From: Anaerovibrio lipolyticus LB2005
GTDB lineage: Bacteria > Bacillota > Negativicutes > Selenomonadales > Selenomonadaceae
Assembly (NCBI RefSeq): GCF_000621545.1
Contig: NZ_JHYA01000017.1
Location: forward strand, 1-37,043
DNA: 37,043 nucleotides
Direction: 5' to 3'
Below the pieces are notes generated by a model. That model was not told the origin of the DNA, did no database searches, and saw only the letters and a program-made list of their open reading frames with translations. The translations under genes and the position numbers were made by a program. Below, one piece after another: positions 33,379 through 37,043 of this stretch. Within the stretch, counting starts at the first letter, position 1. Every line of letters starts with the position of its first letter.

Positions 33379-33405
33379 TTATCGACATTTACAGTAGAAT
33401 AATTA
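33379..33405 (-). promoter_or_regulatory. sigma-28 (FliA/SigD) promoter of flagellin gene
   Basis: On the minus strand TAAT (33402-33405), 15 bp, GTCGATAA (33379-33386). The consensus is TAAA-N15-GCCGATAA, so 3 of 4 and 7 of 8 bases match with exact spacing. The leader is about 65 nt. Confidence 0.85.
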
Positions 33406-33433
33406 AATAAAATTTATGATTTTTTCTGAGAAT

Positions 33434-33560
33434 AATATTTCTTTTTTAAAGAAAAATTTGAACAAATGCGTTATGACGAGAAATACTGAAACCTCGTCGA
33501 AACGCTCATATAGAATATTTTTCTTTTTAGAAGAAAAATCTGAACAAATGCGTTATAATA
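33434..33560 (+). repeat. structured intergenic repeat, second tandem locus (about 82-bp period)
   Basis: On the plus strand GAACAAATGCGTTAT occurs at 33460 and 33542, a period of 82 bp. Between them lies hairpin I with outer GCGTT/AACGC and inner GACGAG/CTCGTC stems, and hairpin II (ATTTTTCTT/AAGAAAAAT). A further AT-rich hairpin II precedes the first copy. The order and conserved boxes equal those of the array near upp, while the inner stem sequence is different. The last copy ends in GCGTTATAAT before the plus-strand gene at 33601. Confidence 0.85.
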
Positions 33561-33600
33561 ATACGAGTGATATTTAACCTCAAGGGAGGATCTCTATATA

Positions 33601-34698
33601 ATGAAACATATCGACTGGCAGGACATGCTTGCCCAAGGTCGTAGACGAACCAGAATTCAGCGAATTGTTGCTATTATACTTATATCTGCAATTCTAGGAT
33701 ATGTATTTTGGTATTTCTTTTATGCCTCAACACCAGAATATGCTTTAAATAAATTACAACAGGCTTTTAAAACTAAGGATCAGGCCACTATAGAAAGATA
33801 TTGTGACCTGGAAAGTATTACCGGCAAAGCCTACGATGACCTGACCCGGGATATGTTTGCCCATGACAGCCACCTCACCACGGAAACAAAGGTGATGTTT
33901 GAAACCTTCTACATGAAGATAAAGCCCCAGGTAGTCAGTGACACAAATTCCTTGATTTTGGATTATATCCCCACCGGCAAATGGTCAGTACCTACAGGAA
34001 ACAATCTCTTAAAGGGACGCCAGTTAGGTATAGATTATGAGTATCTTGTGGAGCGCTCCCAGCTTCGCAACACAGAATTTGTGAAGATAGAAAGCGTTAG
34101 GAAAAGCGGCTCTAATGAAGCTGTCGCCAAAATCGTCGTTAAGGATACCTATACAGGCACCCAATTTACTCTCCAGGTTATCATGATAAAACGTGATGGG
34201 GACTGGAGGGTATGCGAAATCAAGAACTACCGTGACTATCTTGATTTCCTCAGTCCAATACAGGAAAAGGGACTGAAAAAATACATGGATGCCACTGCCG
34301 ACATCATCGAAAAATATAATGATATTTTGGACAGCCAGCAAACACGCTTCAAAAAACTGGATAAATCCTCTGATGGTATTCTTACTGCCAATATGAGAAG
34401 CAAAATGGTTTCCTATATACGTTCTGATATTATTCCTGCCTTAGAAAAACGTCAACAGGAGCTGGATAATATCCCTGTAATTGATGGTGCCCAGTATCTG
34501 GCAGCCCAAAGAAAAGAATCCACAAGACTTACTGTTGAAGCCTGGAGGCATTTTATAGAAGCCCTGGAGACGGATTCACCTAATGAATTTAACGTTGCCA
34601 AATCCTATCAAAAGGACGCTATGGACATAGACTACCGTACCGATGATGTGGTGAAGAACACCGCCATCAGCAGCAGTAAAACCTCAACAATTCCATAA
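33601..34698 (+). CDS. membrane-anchored protein, DUF2939-like N-terminal region
   Basis: A 365-residue protein I cannot name. A basic start (GRRRTRIQR) and one transmembrane helix (about 21-41) are followed by STPEYALNKLQQAFKTKDQATIERYCDLESI, resembling DUF2939 domains. An NTF2-like beta-rich region (about 100-215; GDWRVCEIKNYRDYLD) and a helical C-terminal part (about 225-330) complete it. The tail is Ser/Thr-rich (SSSKTSTIP). Topology would put most of the protein outside the cytoplasm. GGGAGG lies rather far (about 13 nt) upstream of the ATG. The nearby repeat supplies a TATAAT at 33554-33559. It is divergent from the flagellin gene, but no functional link is shown. Confidence 0.7.
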   Translation: MKHIDWQDMLAQGRRRTRIQRIVAIILISAILGYVFWYFFYASTPEYALNKLQQAFKTKDQATIERYCDLESITGKAYDDLTRDMFAHDSHLTTETKVMFETFYMKIKPQVVSDTNSLILDYIPTGKWSVPTGNNLLKGRQLGIDYEYLVERSQLRNTEFVKIESVRKSGSNEAVAKIVVKDTYTGTQFTLQVIMIKRDGDWRVCEIKNYRDYLDFLSPIQEKGLKKYMDATADIIEKYNDILDSQQTRFKKLDKSSDGILTANMRSKMVSYIRSDIIPALEKRQQELDNIPVIDGAQYLAAQRKESTRLTVEAWRHFIEALETDSPNEFNVAKSYQKDAMDIDYRTDDVVKNTAISSSKTSTIP

Positions 34699-34705
34699 AT
34701 CCTGC

Positions 34706-34750
34706 AAAAAAATTACCCGTGGTGAAAACTCACCACGGGTTTGTTATTTA
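34706..34750. terminator. bidirectional terminator between DUF2939-like gene and dedA
   Basis: ACCCGTGGTGA (34715-34725) pairs with TCACCACGGGT (34730-34740). TTTGTTATTT follows on plus and AATTTTTTT on minus. It serves the two convergent genes. Confidence 0.88.
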
Positions 34751-34773
34751 CTTAGCAAATATAAAAATAGATA

Positions 34774-35388
34774 TTAAACTTCTTTTTTGGCCTTTTTCCT
34801 CTTGCTGTACTTATAATACGTAACAGCAGCCACAAGCACCAGAATCACGCAGAAGGCAATACTGATTTCATGACCAACCTCCATCATGACCTTCCATCCT
34901 TCACCCAGCATCATACCAATGCCCAAGATAAGCATGGTCCATGGAAGTGAACCAACAAAGGTATAAAAAATAAACTTCTTGATATCAACATGGGCAAAAC
35001 CAGCTGGCAATGAGATAAAGGTACGGACCACTGGCAACATACGGCTGAAAAAAACAGCCTTTACACCGTATTTATCGAACCACTCCTGGGCAATATCCAC
35101 ATGGGATTTCTTCATAAAAAAATACTTACCGTACTTATCTACAAATGGTCTTCCACCTAAATGCCCTACATAATAAGTGAGAATGGATCCCACCATACCG
35201 CCTATCATACCTGCAACAGTAGCCATAAAGAAGGTCATACGGTCAATGTAAATCAAATAACCTGCAAACCCTAAAATCAACTCACTTGGAATAGGAATGC
35301 AGGCATTTTCCAACCCCATGAGAACTGCTACTGCCAAGTATCCCCACTGGTCAATAAAGCCCAGAAAAACATCCGCAAATTGTGACAT
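34774..35388 (-). CDS. DedA family membrane protein
   Basis: A 204-residue polytopic inner-membrane protein of the DedA/SNARE-associated family, linked in other bacteria to undecaprenyl-phosphate or lipid recycling and membrane potential. Family features are GLENACIPIPSELILGFAGYL (acidic Glu residues and Pro in the re-entrant loop) and FSRMLPVVRTFISLPAGFAHV (the two essential Arg). The basic C-terminus is KYSKRKKAKKEV. GAAAGGATG precedes the ATG. It follows the tRNA cluster, separated by a terminator. Exact transport substrate is not inferable. Confidence 0.92.
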   Translation of the reverse strand: MSQFADVFLGFIDQWGYLAVAVLMGLENACIPIPSELILGFAGYLIYIDRMTFFMATVAGMIGGMVGSILTYYVGHLGGRPFVDKYGKYFFMKKSHVDIAQEWFDKYGVKAVFFSRMLPVVRTFISLPAGFAHVDIKKFIFYTFVGSLPWTMLILGIGMMLGEGWKVMMEVGHEISIAFCVILVLVAAVTYYKYSKRKKAKKEV

Positions 35389-35421
35389 AGAAACATCCTT
35401 TCAGTCATAAGTAAAATACAA

Positions 35422-35444
35422 AAAAAGAGCCCCAAACCGGACTC
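35422..35444 (-). terminator. terminator after tRNA-Val-Asp-Phe cluster
   Basis: The minus strand GAGTCCGGTTTGGGGCTC forms a short stem followed by TTTTTTT, 12 nt after tRNA-Phe. dedA starts 34 nt beyond, with no clear promoter in between. Confidence 0.75.
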
Positions 35445-35456
35445 ATCTAAACTATA

Positions 35457-35532
35457 TGGTGCCTCAGAGCGGAATCGAACCACTGACACGGGGATTTTCA
35501 GTCCCCTGCTCTACCAACTGAGCTACCGAGGC
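35457..35532 (-). tRNA. tRNA-Phe (GAA)
   Basis: 76 nt. Acceptor GCCTCGG/CTGAGGC, discriminator A, encoded CCA. Anticodon stem GGGGA/TCCCC with loop CTGAAAA gives GAA. T-arm GTGGTTCGATTCCGC. Third gene of the cluster. Confidence 0.97.
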
Positions 35533-35539
35533 AAAAAAA

Positions 35540-35616
35540 TGGCGACCCGAAGGGGACTTGAACCCCTGACCTCCGCCGTGACAGGGCGGCATTCTAACCA
35601 ACTAAACTACCGGGCC
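35540..35616 (-). tRNA. tRNA-Asp (GTC)
   Basis: 77 nt. Acceptor GGCCCGG/TCGGGTC with two G-T pairs, discriminator G, encoded CCA. Anticodon stem CCGCC/GGCGG with loop CTGTCAC gives GTC. Seven nt separate it from tRNA-Phe. Confidence 0.97.
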
Positions 35617-35659
35617 GTTATTAGTAAAATTAACACGAGATAAACTCGTGGAATTGTCA

Positions 35660-35735
35660 TGGTGGGCGCTAACGGGATCGAACCGCTGACATTCTGCTTG
35701 TAAGGCAGACGCTCTCCCAGCTGAGCTAAGCGCCC
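35660..35735 (-). tRNA. tRNA-Val (TAC)
   Basis: 76 nt. Acceptor GGGCGCT/AGCGCCC, discriminator A, encoded CCA. Anticodon stem TCTGC/GCAGA with loop CTTACAA gives TAC. First gene of the cluster, about 33 nt after the predicted transcription start. Confidence 0.97.
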
Positions 35736-35774
35736 TCTTTCCAACAGGAATATATCCTGCTCACAACATTAGCT

Positions 35775-35803
35775 ATTATACAGGAAAGAAAATATGATGT
35801 CAA
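35775..35803 (-). promoter_or_regulatory. consensus promoter of tRNA cluster
   Basis: On the minus strand a perfect TTGACA (35798-35803), 17 bp, and perfect TATAAT (35775-35780). It is the strongest sigma-A promoter match in the window. Its -35 abuts the U-tract of the upstream terminator. Confidence 0.93.
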
Positions 35804-35841
35804 GAAAAAAACATGCCCAATAACACAATATCAGGCATGTT
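35804..35841 (-). terminator. terminator after chemoreceptor-domain gene
   Basis: The minus strand AACATGCC ... GGGCATGTT forms the stem, followed by TTTTTTTC. It begins about 23 nt after the stop at 35864. Confidence 0.85.
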
Positions 35842-35863
35842 AAAAACTTATTCTTGAAATTAA

Positions 35864-36367
35864 TTATTCCATAGACGCCTTGAGCTCTTTAGAGGTATCC
35901 ACAACCTTGGTAAGACTGGCATTTATACGCTCTGCAGCACCAGCCTGCTCACGGCCCATAGCCTCAATTGCATTAATAGAAGCTGTAATATCAGTAACAG
36001 CCTTATTCATCTCATTCAAGGTTTTCTTAATACTCTCGGTAGCATTACGGGACTGTTCAGCCAGCTTTCTTACTTCCTCTGCTACAACAGCAAATCCGCG
36101 GCCCTGTTCACCGGCACGGGCAGCCTCGATAGAAGCATTAAGGGAAAGTAAATTGGTCTCCTCAGCAATCTCAGCAATAATACCAAGAGCCTTAATAGTC
36201 TCAGCATTCTTTTCAGCCAACAGCTTAGCCTGCTGAACAGACTCCTGACCTACTTCATTAAATTTAGCTGCGCTTCTTCCAAGAGAACTGGTCTCATCAA
36301 AAGCCACGTCCGCATAGCTAACAATGTCCTTTACTAAAGTGCTCTGAGCTTCATTATCTATTGCCAT
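35864..36367 (-). CDS. stand-alone chemoreceptor (MCP) signalling domain
   Basis: A 167-residue soluble protein consisting only of the coiled-coil cytoplasmic part of methyl-accepting chemotaxis proteins. The conserved hairpin tip is at about 67-105: [19 protein letters not shown] and [18 protein letters not shown]. About 65 residues of helix lie on each side. There is no transmembrane segment, sensor or HAMP domain, and no standard methylation helix is obvious. A good GGGAGG ribosome site 9 nt before the ATG and a terminator behind it indicate a real short gene rather than a cut-off receptor. It could dock to CheA/CheW arrays or take input through a partner protein. The region 36368-36536 upstream has a TATAAT at 36415-36420 but no good -35. 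Confidence 0.85.
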   Translation of the reverse strand: MAIDNEAQSTLVKDIVSYADVAFDETSSLGRSAAKFNEVGQESVQQAKLLAEKNAETIKALGIIAEIAEETNLLSLNASIEAARAGEQGRGFAVVAEEVRKLAEQSRNATESIKKTLNEMNKAVTDITASINAIEAMGREQAGAAERINASLTKVVDTSKELKASME

Positions 36368-36495
36368 ATCACATGTCCTCCCTATTTTTATCCAATGATA
36401 ACTGTGTCTAAAGGATTATATTCGACATATAATCATCTATACCTGCAAAAGGATAAAAAAAGATAAAAAATATTTTATTGATGGTATAGGAGAAG

Positions 36496-36508
36496 GTTGG
36501 CTGGAGAC
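36496..36508 (+). other. 13-bp inverted copy of a 5S rRNA segment
   Basis: TTGGCTGGAGACG on the plus strand is identical to a stretch of the 5S gene, which lies on the minus strand (36599-36611), so the two form an inverted repeat across the rRNA terminator. The match extends CC after one mismatch. Otherwise 36368-36536 shows no gene. Confidence 0.5.
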
Positions 36509-36536
36509 GACCCATGACAACATACAAATCCACGTA

Positions 36537-36568
36537 ATAAAAAAGACTGTCAAAAGACAGTCTTTTTT
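36537..36568 (-). terminator. rRNA operon terminator
   Basis: The minus strand forms AAAAGACTGTC-TTTT-GACAGTCTTTT, followed by TTATTACG, immediately after 5S. The stem is 11 bp and perfect. Confidence 0.92.
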
Positions 36569-36572
36569 ATTA

Positions 36573-36690
36573 ACCGGCAACTTCCTATCCTCCCAGGCCG
36601 TCTCCAGCCAAGTACTTTCGGCGTTTATGTGCTTAACTACTGTGTTCGGAATGGGAACAGGTGGGACCACATAGCCATCATCACCGGATA
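36573..36690 (-). rRNA. 5S ribosomal RNA
   Basis: About 117 nt on the minus strand with conserved ACCTGTTCCCATTCCGAACA and AGTTAAGC, and the 3' part TGGGAGGATAGGAAGTTGCC. Ends are set by pairing of the terminal CCGG arms and are accurate to a few bases. Confidence 0.95.
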
Positions 36691-36754
36691 TTCTATTGGA
36701 AGTATGTACCTCCAAAACTATACAGAAACAAGAACCATCTTAGTAAGTGCTTTT

Positions 36755-37043
36755 TAAGTTAAGCCCTCGACTTATTAGTACTGGTCCGCTTCACATGTCA
36801 CCACGCTTCCACTTCCAGCCTATCTACCTTATCGTCTATAAGGAGTCTTACCAGATTACTCTGTGAGAGATCTCATCTCAAGGCGGGTTTCACGCTTAGA
36901 TGCTTTCAGCGTTTATCCCTTCCGAACGCAGCTACCCAGCTGTACAACTGGCGTCATAACTGGTACACCGTTGGTTCGTCCACTCCGGTCCTCTCGTACT
37001 AGGAGCAGCTCCCTTCAAATCTCTTACGCCCGCGATGGATATG
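36755..37043 (-). rRNA. 23S ribosomal RNA, 3' end (partial)
   Basis: The reverse complement contains the conserved 3' end, including AGTACTAATAAGTCGAGGGC and the sarcin-ricin region CTCCTAGTACGAGAGGACCGG on the rRNA strand. About 290 nt are present; the gene continues beyond the right edge. A 64-nt spacer without tRNA separates it from 5S. Confidence 0.96.

Noticed and set aside
36437-36715. 92-residue minus-strand frame across 5S rRNA and its terminator
   Set aside because: It overlaps the 5S gene and the terminator, so it cannot be a real protein gene.

Overview
The window is a chromosomal stretch of a low-GC anaerobic bacterium lying between two rRNA operons. The left edge holds the 5' end of a 16S gene (minus strand). 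The right edge holds the 3' end of a 23S gene plus 5S, also minus. Most genes read on the minus strand, in the same direction as the rRNA. Gene order is Firmicute-like: tRNA-Ser, SRP RNA, dnaX, ybaB, recR, bofA, rrn follows the Bacillus arrangement, and rpmE, yqhQ, prfA, prmC, tsaC, rpiB, glyA, upp is another classical Firmicute block. A ferredoxin-dependent 2-oxoacid oxidoreductase points to an anaerobe. An ArnT-like GT83/GT39 glycosyltransferase is more at home in an LPS-bearing cell. Together these suggest a motile member of the Negativicutes (Selenomonas/Anaerovibrio-like); this taxonomic placement is inference.

Layout. 1-5.3 kb: rrn promoters, bofA-recR-ybaB-dnaX, SRP RNA, tRNA-Ser, and a CheY-like regulator with a CheX-like partner. 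5.4-10.5 kb: aspartate ammonia-lyase, a Cache-HAMP-GGDEF diguanylate cyclase, tRNA-Arg and an MFS transporter. 10.6-13.4 kb: ArnT-like glycosyltransferase and murA. 13.5-21.6 kb: alcohol dehydrogenase, upp, glyA, rpiB, tsaC, prmC, prfA, yqhQ, rpmE. 21.7-24.7 kb: a ClpX-like ATPase on the plus strand, convergent with a hybrid histidine kinase that lacks its phospho-accepting His. 24.7-26.9 kb: DAHP synthase and prephenate dehydratase (aromatic amino acids). 27.1-29.9 kb: korDABC on the plus strand. 29.9-35.4 kb: class III FBPase, a flagellin with a sigma-28 promoter and a CsrA-like leader hairpin, a DUF2939-like membrane protein, and DedA. 35.4-37 kb: tRNA Phe/Asp/Val, a stand-alone chemoreceptor signalling domain, 5S and 23S.

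The most unusual content is a dispersed family of intergenic structured repeats found at three places (about 15.5, 25.95 and 33.5 kb). Each unit has a hairpin with a conserved GCGTT/AACGC base but a locus-specific inner stem that changes in a compensatory way, plus a second AT-rich hairpin. Each copy ends in the same ten bases, GCGTTATAAT, placed as a promoter -10 in front of the next co-directional gene. Other points of interest are the H-to-K kinase, the divergent ClpX-like protein, the CheY/CheX-like pair, the flagellin leader, and a multi-hairpin element between prfA and prmC.
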